A model generated the notes under the pieces. That model worked only from the letters and a program-made list of their open reading frames with translations, was not told where the DNA came from and did not search any database. A stretch of DNA of 64,000 nucleotides from NCBI GenBank assembly GCA_020466095.1, contig CM035808.1, positions 80,578,779-80,642,778 of the forward strand. The letters run 5' to 3'. This document shows positions 54,890 to 64,000 of this stretch, piece by piece. Both the position numbers and the translations under genes were made by a program. This DNA is from Chlorops oryzae. Taxonomy: Eukaryota > Arthropoda > Insecta > Diptera > Chloropidae. The number at the start of each line of letters is the position of its first letter. Positions within the stretch are counted from its first letter, which is position 1.

Positions 54890-55434
54890 TGTTGTGAAGA
54901 TTTTTCCGGAACTCTTCACTTGCCTATCGGACCGAATATTCTAAAAGAAACGCTTTTTAGTGTTTATAATTATAGCTATTTATTAAAGATCCGTTATCGA
55001 TCTTAACAACTTTTCACAACTGTAACATCTACTTATTACTACTTTCGGCTATCAACAACTGTTAGCAACTCCTTTCTTAGTTTAAAATACAAAGCTAATT
55101 ATTCTATATATTTTTACCTAAGTCTGCGCTCTGCAGACGCTGATTTGTTCTTCGGGAACGGTGTCATGGGCCTGCTGACGCATGCTGATCTGTGCAGGTC
55201 TGCTTCCGGGTTTGTTGGTCGTTTGGTTCCCACGAACATTCGGTTCTCATATTCGCATAATTCGCATAATTCGCATAGTCGGCGGTTCTGCGTAAGGTCA
55301 CCTATGATGTAGCGTTGCACTTGGAACGCTTGTATGGTGGTCCGAAACGCCAGCTTGCGTTTTCGGCCATCTGCCGTCGCTAGGGGTATTGTGTATGCCA
55401 CAGCATGAGCTGTTCCGCTGTTTGACTCATAACA
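54890..55434 (-). repeat. Gypsy-D 3' LTR (545 bp)
   Basis: Minus-strand TGTTATGAGTC...CTTCACAACA. Aligns with 1-341. Preceded (minus strand) by a purine tract. Confidence 0.88.
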
Positions 55435-55450
55435 TTCCTTCCCCCCTTTG
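55435..55450 (-). promoter_or_regulatory. Gypsy-D polypurine tract
   Basis: Minus-strand AAAGGGGGGAAGGAA adjoins the LTR start TGTTATGAG. Confidence 0.85.
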
Positions 55451-57072
55451 AAGACGATGTCACGTTTTGACATTCAAATTAACGGTCGAATGTAAGGGAA
55501 TGTTTGCCATTGCTATTGAAAGTATTGCCTCAAAAGCATCTTAGTGTTTTGGGCCATCTGTTATAGGAAGATTGGCTGCTTGGTGGGTTCCTACAGGAAA
55601 AACTGTTGATTTGGTCCCAAAATTTTAAGTGGTTTAACTTTCATGTTTTTTGTTGGTGCAACTCTGGAACTGCTCGAACTTCCGACTCACGTTTTGAGTT
55701 TTCTTGTTTGTGGTTCTGGTAGGTGATGACCTTACGCCATATAATTACGAAGCTTGTGGTCAGCATGGTCAGCATCCCATCGATGTCCTCTCCTGCATCA
55801 TTCTGCTATAGATTCGATTGAGACAGTGGGGGTGTGTTTTTATTATTATTTTTGCTTTTGTTTTAATTGTCTTATCATTTTTTTTTTTAATTGTGGGTTT
55901 CTCATGTTTAATTTTATTTATTATTACTTTTTATTTTTTTTTTTTATTAAATAGTTTCTTTGTTTCAACTGTCTCCCACCTGTAATTTACAAAAAATACA
56001 AAATACAAAACTAGTCTAGGGTAGTAATCTGGATAATTATGGAGTCTATTGCTAGTTTTATTTAAGTTATTCAGTTTTAACCTAGTTTTTCGTTTTTAAT
56101 TAAAACTACTATGTTATCGAAATTTGAGTCTTTGATTGCAATTTAAATTTTTAATTTTATTATGATCAACTTAAATTTCATAATTTCGAACATTTTCAAT
56201 TTTAAATTTTGTATGTTTAAGGTTTACATTTTTCCTCAGAATATTTTTCCATTCAAATATTTTTTTTAAATAATTTTGAATGATTTTAAATTCGCTTTTC
56301 TTTTCTTTAAATTTTGAAGTGCAACAAGTGGGAAAATACTCCTTTTTTATGTGAAGTGTAATGTAAAATTTTGTTAATTTAGATGCTTGTTTTTTTTATT
56401 TATTTTTAATTTATTTTTATTTTTTATATTTTTTATTTGTGTATCTCCAATTTTTCTCTTTTTAATTTTTTTCTTTTTTTCCTAACCAATCACTCTTCCT
56501 CTTTTCTTAGTTTGAAAACTAAATTAAATGTAGAAAGTTTAACACTTTCAATTGAGTTTGCAAATTTTAGAAGAGAAATTTTACGTCTGGTATCCATGGT
56601 TAAACCTCATTGGTCTTCCTGAAAAGAAAAAGAAAACATTAAGTTATTTCCTACCTGTGCTACAACTATTCTCGTATCCCTGCCTTTATTTCGGCTGCCC
56701 AAATTGAACTTGACACTTTTAAATTTTTGCATAACTACTTTTGAACTTGGCCTATTTTCCTTTTGACTGTCTTTTGGTGGTTTGAGTTCAATTATAATTT
56801 TCTTTTTTTTTCCAATATTGCAATGCCAAGTGCACTATATGAAAAAACAAATTGTGTTTGTTCATCAATATTTCAGAATTAAAAAAAATATATTCTGCCT
56901 TTATTGTGTCTGCTCGTTTTGATATGTGAGCACTTTTGCCTTGAAGAGAAGAATTGTGAATTTTTTTATTTTACACATATGTAATTGTCGCGTGTTGTAG
57001 CTTAATCTCTGGTAGCACCGGTTTGAAATAAGATCGCTTCGCAAATAAGAACAAAAATTATATGAATAAATT
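55451..57072 (-). other. Gypsy-D 3' non-coding interval
   Basis: About 1.6 kb of very AT-rich sequence (minus-strand A runs) between the PTP-like stop and the purine tract. No gene recognised. Comparable in character to 14696-16750 of Gypsy-B. Confidence 0.7.
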
Positions 57073-57800
57073 TATTTTATAATTTTTTCATTTAGTACCT
57101 TATGGGCCTGGTGACAAAATATGTATTGTGTGACATTTGGAATTACTTGCGCCCTTTGTGTTCGTATTTTGTTTACTATTTCCCTTACCTTTATGTTCTG
57201 TTTATTTTCTCTCAATTCTAAGGCGATATCTCAAGCTATGAAAACGCCTGTTCTACCTATGCCTGCAGCGTAATGAACTATCATCGGCGGCGGGTTTGTT
57301 TTACTAGTATTTAGATTCTGTTGCTTTTCTTTAACTGATCTTATAAATTTTCATAATATTGTAGCATTTGGTGTGCCTTGATCGGACCAACACCTAAATT
57401 GCCAATGGTAAATTGTTCTAGAAGTTTCTGATTTTTTATCGTATAGTTCTAACTCCGTGCAAACGAAATTTTTGTTTTCATTTTTACTGAGCGTTTTAGC
57501 GCGAAATTGGGAAAATATTTTGGTTGAATTTATGCCAGCTCCCCAGTATCTAGCACACTCTCTCGACTTCGTGAGCATAACTATGGTATAACAATTTTGT
57601 TCCCATACCATTTGCCAAAAGTCTTGTATGGAATTTTCGAGAGCTATATATGACTTCGTCTTTTTGTATCCATCCACAAAAGTAGCATGAATATATCCTG
57701 ATATATTCTCCTGATGTGATGATAATTTTACATGACTGTAGTCAAAACAAGGTACGTTCCTATAGCGGTTCTTTTCTAAATTTTTTAAAAAATGTTTAAA
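57073..57800 (-). pseudogene. Protein-tyrosine-phosphatase-like domain within Gypsy-D, catalytically dead
   Basis: One minus-strand reading frame of about 240 codons covers a whole classical PTP catalytic domain without introns. In order it shows NLEKNRYRNVPCFDYSHVKL (the N-terminal PTP signature), GYIHATFVDGYKKTKSYIAL, DFWQMVWEQNCYTIVML, RECARYWG, FRCWSDQGTP (WPD loop, Pro to Ser), VHYAAGIGRTGVFIA (the HCX5R signature loop, catalytic Cys replaced by Tyr, Arg kept) and TQYIFCHQA (Q loop). Two in-frame TGA stops lie at 57351-57353 and 57231-57233, and the frame ends with TAA 57073-57075. It starts within about 30 codons of the integrase C-terminus, one frameshift away, so it may once have been fused to or followed pol. 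The source could be a host receptor-type PTP, a retrocopy or a viral PTP; I cannot tell which. Confidence 0.88.
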
Positions 57801-58311
57801 ATGAATGGAATTCGAATCAATTGCGCATTCTCTTCCGCTAGCTTGCTGTTAATATCTTCTGCCTCTTTCCCTGCTGCTATGTAGTGAATGTTCGCTTTTT
57901 CCTGGTTTACTTTTAGCAAATTTCTGTGGAAGGTTTTTTCTATCCGCTTGATTAAAATTCTTACATTTACAGATGTGGCAAGTGATACGCCCTTATAAGG
58001 TCCCACCCAAATAGGCGAAAGTTTATTCTTTCTGGTTTGGGTTTTTAGCCAAACCTTATCTCCTACTGTAAATTCTCTATTTTTCGTTCCCTTATCATAG
58101 TATATTTTCGAATTTTGCTTTCCTTTTTCTTGATTTTGTCGTACTTATTCGTGTGTTCTTTGAATTTGGTACTTTCATATTTTCGAATATTCATCGATAT
58201 TGTATAGAGGAGCGGGCTTCCTTTTTAGATTAACAGGTTCATCGAAATCGAAACCAAAAAGTGTTTTACTATTAGTTTGTTCCGTAGTGCTGTGTACAGT
58301 ATTATTGTGTA
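57785..58311 (-). pseudogene. pol: Gypsy-D integrase, C-terminal half
   Basis: The minus-strand translation gives HNNTVHSTTEQTNSKTLFGF, LKRKPAPLYNID, a YYDKGTKNREFTVGDKVWLK block and RKNKLSPIWVGPY, then NVRILIKRIEKTFHRNLLKV. Each aligns with Gypsy-B integrase (HNNTVHSSTKQTPCKIIFGF, YYDKGSKVREFQTGDKVWLK, KTFHKNLIKRH). Beyond the usual end it continues with EAEDINSKLAEENAQ before its stop at 57785, then the PTP-like frame begins. A frame change lies near 58140-58170. The DDE residues are outside the preserved part. Confidence 0.88.
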
Positions 58312-58900
58312 CTTAGTTTGGTCCAAAATTGTATGGGAAAATTATTTTGTGTCGGATTTTGCGATCCGCCCCCTCAAAATATAGTAGTGGGCAACAGAAA
58401 AGGGAAATGCAAAGATTTAGATCGATCGGACGTCATTTAGGGGGTGCTCAACGAGGTCAAAGTTCAGAAACATGATTTTGTAAACTCATGCCGCTTGTAC
58501 AAATAACAAAAATTAGCACTTTCATATTTCTAAATATCTCAAAAACTAATTAAGGTAGGAAGACGAAACAAACGTTGGCTGATTCCTAATATAACAGAAA
58601 ATCCCAAAAACACCTCACTTCATTGTTGCTATGGGAAAATTGCTGGTACGCATGTTCAAGGCTTTGTACCTCCTAAACTAATAAAGATCCCATATTCAAA
58701 CTTACATGATATATTCTTAACACCTGCAGCTAAAATTCGAAAAAATAAGAAAAAATAAAAAAGTGCAAGTTGTTGTAATTGTGCTTTAACCATTTCACCA
58801 CCAGTGCTACACTGAAAAAAATAAAAAAAAAATTTTTTTTTTCATCCTTGAATAGCTCAATAAATTTTCTTTAGAAACCGTTACTATTTATAACATGGTT
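58312..58900. other. Unassigned sequence
   Basis: About 590 bp that truncates Gypsy-D and precedes the mariner. No coding frame or terminal repeat recognised. Confidence 0.5.
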
Positions 58901-60191
58901 CAGGTTGGCTGATAAGTTGCCGGTCTGACACATAGATGGCGTCGCTAGTATTAAATGCATATTATTTTTATATAGTGGCAACCTTCAAATGATTCGTGTC
59001 AAAATTTGACGTCTGTAAGTCAATTAGTTTGTGAGATAGAGCGTCTTTTGTGAAGCAACTTTTGTTATTGTGAAAAAAAATGGAAAAAAAGGAATTTCGT
59101 GTTTTGATAAAATACTGTTTTCTGAAGGGAAAAAATACAGTGGAAGCAAAAACTTGGCTTGATAATGAGTTTCCGGACTCTGCCCCAGGAAAATCAACAA
59201 TAATTGATTGGTATGCAAAATTCAAGCGTGGTGAAATGAGCACGGAGGACGGTGAACGCAGTGGACGCCCGAAAGAGGTGGTTACCGACGAAAACATCAA
59301 AAAAATTCACAAAATGATTTTGAATGACCGTAAAATGAAATTGATCGAGATAGCAGAGGCCTTAAAGATATCAAAGGAACGTGTTGGTCATATCATTCAT
59401 CAATATTTGGATATGAAAAAGCTCTGTGCAAAATGGGTGCCGCGCGAGCTCACATTTGACCAAAAACAACAACATGTTGATGATTCTGAGCGGTGTTTGC
59501 AGCTGTTAACTCGCAATACACCCGAGTTTTTGCGTCGATATGTGACAATGGATGAAACATGGCTCTATCACTACACTCCTGAGTCCAATAGACAGTCGGC
59601 TGAGTGGACAGCGATCGGTGAACCGTCTCCGAAGCGTGGAAAGACTCAAAAGTCCGCTGGCAAAGTAATGGCCTCGGTTTTTTGGGATGGGCATGGAATA
59701 ATTTTTATCGATTATCTTGAGAAGGGAAAAACCATCAACAGTGACTATCATATGTCGTTATTGGAGCGTTTGAAGGTCGAAATCGCGGCAAAACGGCCCC
59801 ATATGAAGAAGAAAAAAGTGTTGTTCCACCAAGACAACGCACCGTGCCACAAGTCATTGAGAACGATGGCAAAAATTCATGAATTAGGCTTCGAATTGCT
59901 TCCCCACCCACCGTATTCTCCAGATCTGGCCCCCAGCGACTTTTTCTTGTTCTCAGACCTCAAAAGGATGCTCGCAGGGATAAAATTTGGCTGCAATGAA
60001 GAGGTGATCGCCGAAACTGAGGCCTATTTTGAGGCAAAACCGAAGGAGTACTACCAAAATGGTATCAAAAAATTGGAAGGTCGTTATAATCGTTGTATCG
60101 CTCTTGAAGGGAACTATGTTGAATAATAAAAACGAATTTTGACAAAAAAATGTGTTTCTTTGTTAGACCGGGGACTTATCAGCCAACCTGT
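58901..60191 (+). mobile_element. Himar1-like mariner, apparently complete
   Basis: Terminal inverted repeats: CAGGTTGGCTGATAAGTTGC then CGGTCTGACAC on the left, and the complement of CAGGTTGGCTGATAAGTCCC then CGGTCTAAC on the right. A TA follows the right end (60192-60193). The left flank reads TT rather than TA. The left repeat has a TGCC/CCCC difference. Carries one intact transposase gene. Confidence 0.95.
59080..60126 (+). CDS. Himar1: Mariner transposase, irritans subfamily, close to Himar1
   Basis: The 348-residue ORF is intact, with ATG start and the same length as I recall for Himar1 of the horn fly. The N-terminal half has two helix-turn-helix units (about 1-110) that bind the inverted repeats, then the linker WVPRELT (119-125). 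The catalytic D,D34D triad is complete: Asp158 in VTMDETWLYHY, Asp252 in LFHQDNAPCH and Asp287 in YSPDLAPSDFFLF. The enzyme cuts and pastes the element into TA sites in the nucleus. From memory it differs from Himar1 at only a handful of positions, for example WDGHG and GIKFGC. Such closeness between unrelated flies is a hallmark of horizontal transfer in mariners. No lesion is visible, so it may be active if expressed. Confidence 0.96.
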   Translation: MEKKEFRVLIKYCFLKGKNTVEAKTWLDNEFPDSAPGKSTIIDWYAKFKRGEMSTEDGERSGRPKEVVTDENIKKIHKMILNDRKMKLIEIAEALKISKERVGHIIHQYLDMKKLCAKWVPRELTFDQKQQHVDDSERCLQLLTRNTPEFLRRYVTMDETWLYHYTPESNRQSAEWTAIGEPSPKRGKTQKSAGKVMASVFWDGHGIIFIDYLEKGKTINSDYHMSLLERLKVEIAAKRPHMKKKKVLFHQDNAPCHKSLRTMAKIHELGFELLPHPPYSPDLAPSDFFLFSDLKRMLAGIKFGCNEEVIAETEAYFEAKPKEYYQNGIKKLEGRYNRCIALEGNYVE

Positions 60192-60331
60192 TATTTCAAA
60201 TAAATTGTACAAATATTCGAACAATAAAAAAATTTTTTCCTCTTTTGTAGAAATACTACACGTTTTTTTCGAGCTTAAGGTCAAGGTTTTGGTTTTTATT
60301 TAATGGAATGCTTGAGTATTATTTTACCGAG

Positions 60332-60375
60332 GTGCAAGGAAGCACAAGCGTAGTGCAAGTAAGCACAAACGTAGT
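60332..60375 (+). repeat. Two 21-bp tandem units at the truncated mariner breakpoint
   Basis: GCAAGGAAGCACAAGCGTAGT and GCAAGTAAGCACAAACGTAGT, directly before the truncated mariner. Confidence 0.85.
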
Positions 60376-60684
60376 TAGGCTTCGAATTGCTTCCCCACCC
60401 ACCGTATTCTCCAGATCTGGCCCCCAGCGACTTTTTCTTGTTCTCGGACCTCAAAAGGATGCTCGCAGGGATAAAATTTGGCTGCAATGAAGAGGTGATC
60501 GCCGAAACTGAGGCCTATTTTGAGGCAAAACCGAAGGAGTACTACCAAAATGGTATCAAAAAATTGGAAGGTCGTTATAATCGTTGTATCGCTCTTGAAA
60601 GGAACTATGTTGAATAACAAAAACGAATTTTGACAAAAAAGTGTGTTTTTCTTTGTTAGACCGGGGACTTATCAGCCAACCTGT
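60375..60684 (+). mobile_element. 5'-truncated copy of the Himar1-like mariner
   Basis: From TAGGCTTCGAATTGCTTCC onward it follows 59885-60191 almost base for base, to the right inverted repeat and TA. It encodes the last part of the transposase (from YSPDLAPSDFFLF), with EGNYVE changed to ERNYVE. The left 980 bp are absent. Confidence 0.93.
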
Positions 60685-60686
60685 TA

Positions 60687-61264
60687 ATTATCGTTTTCGT
60701 TTCACAATGGCATGTTTTGGAGCAATTTCCCTAAGCCCGAGTTTCTTCGAACATATCTCCGTAAAACTTTTTTCGATTGTAGTTACGTTGGTTTCCTTTT
60801 AAAGATAGTTTTATGACAAAAAATAGCTGTTTCAAAACATATATTTACACAAAATTATTTTGTTCACCTAAGATAGCAAAATATAACTATACCAACGCGA
60901 TCACAGAACTAACGTTTTTCCCTACAAGAACGCCCCACCCAAATAAAAAACCTTCGAAAATGTAATCGGTATCTGAATCGACAATGGGTAACACAATTTC
61001 TGCGGCTTACTTTATCAAATGTACGTTAATGATATAACAGGATTTGAATTTCATGGACGATTTGTCAAAACGCTGGCGTTGAGGTAAGACGCTAGTGATG
61101 TGTGCAAAATCGTTTTGGTGTTGCTTATATAATCATTAGAAAGTTTGAACTAAGTAGAACCGGCAAAGAAAAGAGCTCCTGAAGTAAGACAATTACTGTA
61201 GAACATGCGGATGGGTACGCAGATGAAAATGCGCATATGATTTTTATTGATATTTTAGAATATA
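60687..61264. other. Unassigned sequence between mariners
   Basis: No gene or repeat end recognised. Confidence 0.5.
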
Positions 61265-62550
61265 TTAGGTGTAGTAAAAAAATCCATTATTTTTCCAATA
61301 GATGGCGTTATTTATCTGCATCTCGCGTTGTATAAGTCCGATCGTGTTCCGCTAGGGGGCATTAGAAAGATGACAGTTCCTACTAAAAAAGCTTTTTTGA
61401 CACTTTTTTGATTGATTGATTCAGTTTTGTTTGAGAGCTTGTAAAAGATGGACATCAGCAAAGAGAAAATTCGCTACATTTTACAGTTTTTCTTCGATAA
61501 GGGAGAAAACGCAAGCCAGGCGGCTGAAAATGTGAATAGCGTTTATGGACCTGATACTGTAACAGCCAATCATGCGCAATTTTGGTTTCGTCGATTCCGT
61601 TCCGGGAACTTCGATGTCAAGGATGCACCACGCACTGGAAGGCCAATTGTCGAAAATGTCGATAGAATCATGGAAATTATCGAGTCCGACCGTCATGTTA
61701 GCACTGTTTCGATTACAAAAGAGCTAAAGATTGCACAAAAAACCGTTTGGAACCATTTGAATAAGGCTGGATACACAAAGAAGCTCGATGTATGGGTGCC
61801 ACACGAGTTAACGCAAAAAAACCTCATAGACCGAATTTCCATCTGCGAATCGCTGCTGAACCGCAACAAAATCGACCCATTTCTGAAGCGGTTGGTGACT
61901 GGTGATGAAAAGTGGGTCACTTACGACAACGTCAAGTGAAAACGGTCGTGGTCGAAACACGGTGAACCGGCGGAAACGGTGGCCAAGCCAGGATTGACGG
62001 CCAGGAAGGTTTTGCTGTGTGTTTGGTGGGATTGGCAGGGAATTATCTACTATGAGCTGCTCCCATACGGCAAAACTCTTAACTCGGAACTCTACTGTCA
62101 ACAATTGGACCGTCTGAAGGAAGCAATCGCCCATAAGCGGCCAGCTTTGGCCAATAGGAGAGGAATTGTGTTCCATCAGGACAACGCCAGGCCACACACA
62201 TCGATAGTGACTCGCCAGAAGCTCCGGGAGTTTGGTTGGGAGGTTCTTCTGCATCCACCTTATAGTCCGGACCTGGCACCAAGTGATTACCATCTGTTCC
62301 TGTCCATGGCGAACAATTTTGCTGGTGAAACATTCGCTTCAAGAGAGGCTTCTGAAATTCGACTGTCTCAATTTTTTGCTAATAGGAACGAGGGCTTCTA
62401 TGAGAGAGGCATAATGAAATTACCTTTAAAATGGCAACAAGTTATCGAACAAAACGGCGCATATTTGACCTAAATCGGGTCATTCTAACTATCTTAAATA
62501 AAGCCCTTAATTTAATGCAAAAATAATGGATTTCTTTTTACTACACCTAA
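61265..62550 (+). mobile_element. Second mariner-family element
   Basis: Terminal inverted repeats TTAGGTGTAGTAAAAAAATC and the complement of GATTTCTTTTTACTACACCTAA, each followed inward by CATTATTTTT. TA flanks both ends (61263-61264 and 62551-62552). 1,286 bp, the usual mariner size. Holds one transposase gene with one stop. Confidence 0.95.
61448..62473 (+). pseudogene. Mariner transposase with a single in-frame TGA
   Basis: Frame from ATG 61448 (MDISKEKIRYILQFFFDKGE) to TAA 62471-62473, interrupted only by TGA 61937-61939 within YDNVK*KRSWSKHGEP, where a CGA (Arg) codon is likely ancestral. N-terminal helix-turn-helix region, linker WVPHELTQ, then the D,D34D triad in TGDEKWVTYDN, VFHQDNARPH and YSPDLAPSDYHLF. 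It belongs to a different mariner subfamily from the Himar1-like copy (sequence and end repeats are unrelated). One C-to-T change would explain the loss. Confidence 0.95.
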
Positions 62551-62552
62551 TA

Positions 62553-64000
62553 TATAAATTTTACCCGCTTTTAGCGAAGAAAATGGCTCCTAGCCTCCTA
62601 GATATGTCCGAGAAGCCGCCAATTGTTACGAAGCCACCGAAGTGTAGAAATCATGAAAGTATTGAACTTTTGACATTCCAAAATTATTATACCCGACACA
62701 CTCTGTGTCGAGGGTATATTCCGATTGTGTGTTTGTGTGTAACAGCCAGAACCAGTAGAGATAGACTATACAAAATATATATAGAAATGATCAGCGTCAC
62801 CAGGAGATTCGATTTAAACATGTCCGTCCGTCTGTATGTTTGTATTCAGTTTTCTTATCGGAGAAGTTGAGTTATCTTGACAAATTTTGATAAGCGTGCT
62901 TACGGGCACATGAATAAGAACAGGTTCGAGAATGGACCCGATCGGACCATTTTTATGGGTACCTCAAGGACTAGGGTCTCTTACGAAAATCACAAAACCT
63001 GTTCTAAAACCGAAGTTTTTCAAGATATTTTAATTAAATTTGATAGTTGAACATATTTAAAGCCAAGTTATTAAATTTCCAAAAATTGAAAAAGTGGGCG
63101 AGGCAGAAGGGCGTTTTTTTCAAAATTACCTGCTACACCCAAAATTTAAATGGGACTTGGACAAAACTTGGCACTTTGGCTTCCTTTCTAACCATTAACG
63201 TCCTTCCAAAAAATTTCCTTGATCGGTCCATTATTAAGCGTACCCCCAGTACTAGGGTTTGTCACACAAATCGAAAAACTGCCTCAAAATCGGACTTTTT
63301 CCAAATATATCAATGAAGCTTAGGATTTGGAGTGTATTTAAAATTCCGATTAGGATTCAAAAAAATTTGACAAGTGGTGGTGGTAAAGGGGCGGTTTTCA
63401 TAAAGAAATTTAATAAAAGTCGGCATATGGGGCCCCTATGGCCTTAAACGACATTTGCAACATTAGATATAATTAAAAAAAAACCCAGTCTGGTTTAGGT
63501 GCTCTTTTTATTAAACTATAAAACAATTAGTATGCCTTATGGTGGCATAAAATTGATAAAAATTTTGTCAAAATATATATATTTTATTATGAAAGCAATT
63601 GTTGTTTCCTAAAAAGAAACATTGAGAAATAGATAGTTCATAATTTTTTTTTAACGGACGAGTCGTTTGCAAGTATTATAGAAAATAAGATTGCACCTTA
63701 CACAGGTTTAATCATACATGTATAGAAGAAACGTACGTGAATTAAAATTTGTTTACAGAAAAATTTTAAAATATTTTGGCGGTAATATTTGAATCCATCT
63801 GTAGAACAAAAGGAGATTGCGAAGAATCGTCGACCATGATGACCTAAATTGAGTTTAACACTGGTCCCGCAAAGCCAATCTGCCTTCATATCCTTCACAC
63901 AAAACTTATTGACTAAAAGACGCAGGATAACTGGTCCGACAACTCGAGTCGCTTGTGACTAAAATACGGGAGTAAGTATGCTGCGTCATTAATTGACCGT
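62553..64000. other. Unassigned repeat-like sequence
   Basis: Starts with a palindromic stretch around TACCCGACACACTCTGTGTCGAGGGTA (62689-62715). Phrases such as GACCCGATCGGACCATTTTTATGGG and ACTAGGG(T)CT recur loosely at 62935-62975 and 63215-63260, suggesting a degraded duplicated repeat. I see no gene. Confidence 0.45.

Larger units (their letters stand above)
54890..58311 (-). mobile_element. Gypsy-D, 3' part of a gypsy element carrying a PTP-like domain
   Basis: Minus-strand order: integrase C-terminal half (58311 to 57785), PTP-like domain (about 57800 to 57073), non-coding interval, purine tract, 3' LTR (54890-55434). The LTR resembles the Gypsy-A LTR at 1-341, so A and D probably belong to one family. 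The element is cut at about 58311. RT and the first half of integrase are missing. Confidence 0.88.

Noticed and set aside
57073..57800. A working host PTP gene
   Set aside because: The catalytic Cys is Tyr, two TGA stops interrupt the frame, and it sits between retroelement parts on the same strand.
58312..58900. Missing half of Gypsy-D integrase
   Set aside because: No integrase motif in any frame. The element is simply truncated at about 58311.
1..64000. CRISPR arrays, operons, riboswitches or other prokaryotic features
   Set aside because: No spaced direct repeats of the right form. All recognisable genes are eukaryotic transposon genes.

Overview
The window looks like a transposon-packed, gene-poor (probably heterochromatic) stretch of a dipteran genome. 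It has no bacterial features. Almost every recognisable reading frame belongs to an insect LTR retrotransposon, a non-LTR retrotransposon or a mariner, and the best-preserved gene is a full-length transposase that I recognise as very close to horn-fly Himar1. I see no intact host gene. Two 100-base N runs (19030-19129, 52330-52429) are assembly gaps. Element names used here (Gypsy-A, BEL-1 and so on) are local labels.

Layout. (1) 1-19029: Gypsy-A, an old plus-strand Ty3/gypsy element with its 5' LTR cut by the window edge and its pol decayed. Three later insertions split it: a 406-bp MITE carrying a tRNA-like module (2111-2516), a 4.07-kb gag-only mdg1/412-like LTR element on the minus strand (3135-7208, target duplication ATAC), and the young 10.4-kb Gypsy-B (7543-17945, target duplication ATAT). 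(2) 19130-29607: a minus-strand Jockey-type LINE (LINE-1). It is interrupted by a 0.6-kb MITE and by BEL-1 (20877-28961, target duplication CGATT). (3) 30447-33391: a second LINE with an RNase H domain. (4) 33392-50587: an Osvaldo/Ulysses-like gypsy element with about 2.2-kb LTRs, a perfect tRNA-Lys primer site and a RING finger at the Gag N-terminus. Its 5' LTR is split by BEL-2 (42301-49495). (5) 50656-52329: Gypsy-C, a decayed pol fragment. (6) 52430-54889: small DNA-transposon relics. (7) 54890-58311: the 3' part of Gypsy-D (minus strand), whose LTR resembles that of Gypsy-A. Between integrase and LTR it carries a protein-tyrosine-phosphatase-like domain. (8) 58901-62550: an intact Himar1-like mariner, a truncated copy of it, and a second mariner with one stop. 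(9) 62551-64000: no gene recognised.

Most novel items: the PTP-like domain in the env position of Gypsy-D (catalytic Cys replaced by Tyr, two in-frame TGAs); a third ORF in BEL-1, downstream of integrase, that repeats the three zinc knuckles plus retropepsin-like module of its own gag-pol and is intact while gag-pol is broken; a possible remnant of the same module in BEL-2; the RING-Gag of the Osvaldo-like element; a gag-only LTR element whose two LTRs look identical; and a 73-bp-arm hairpin inserted into only one LTR of Gypsy-B. These elements do not form a pathway. They are an accretion of insertions whose order can be read from the nesting.
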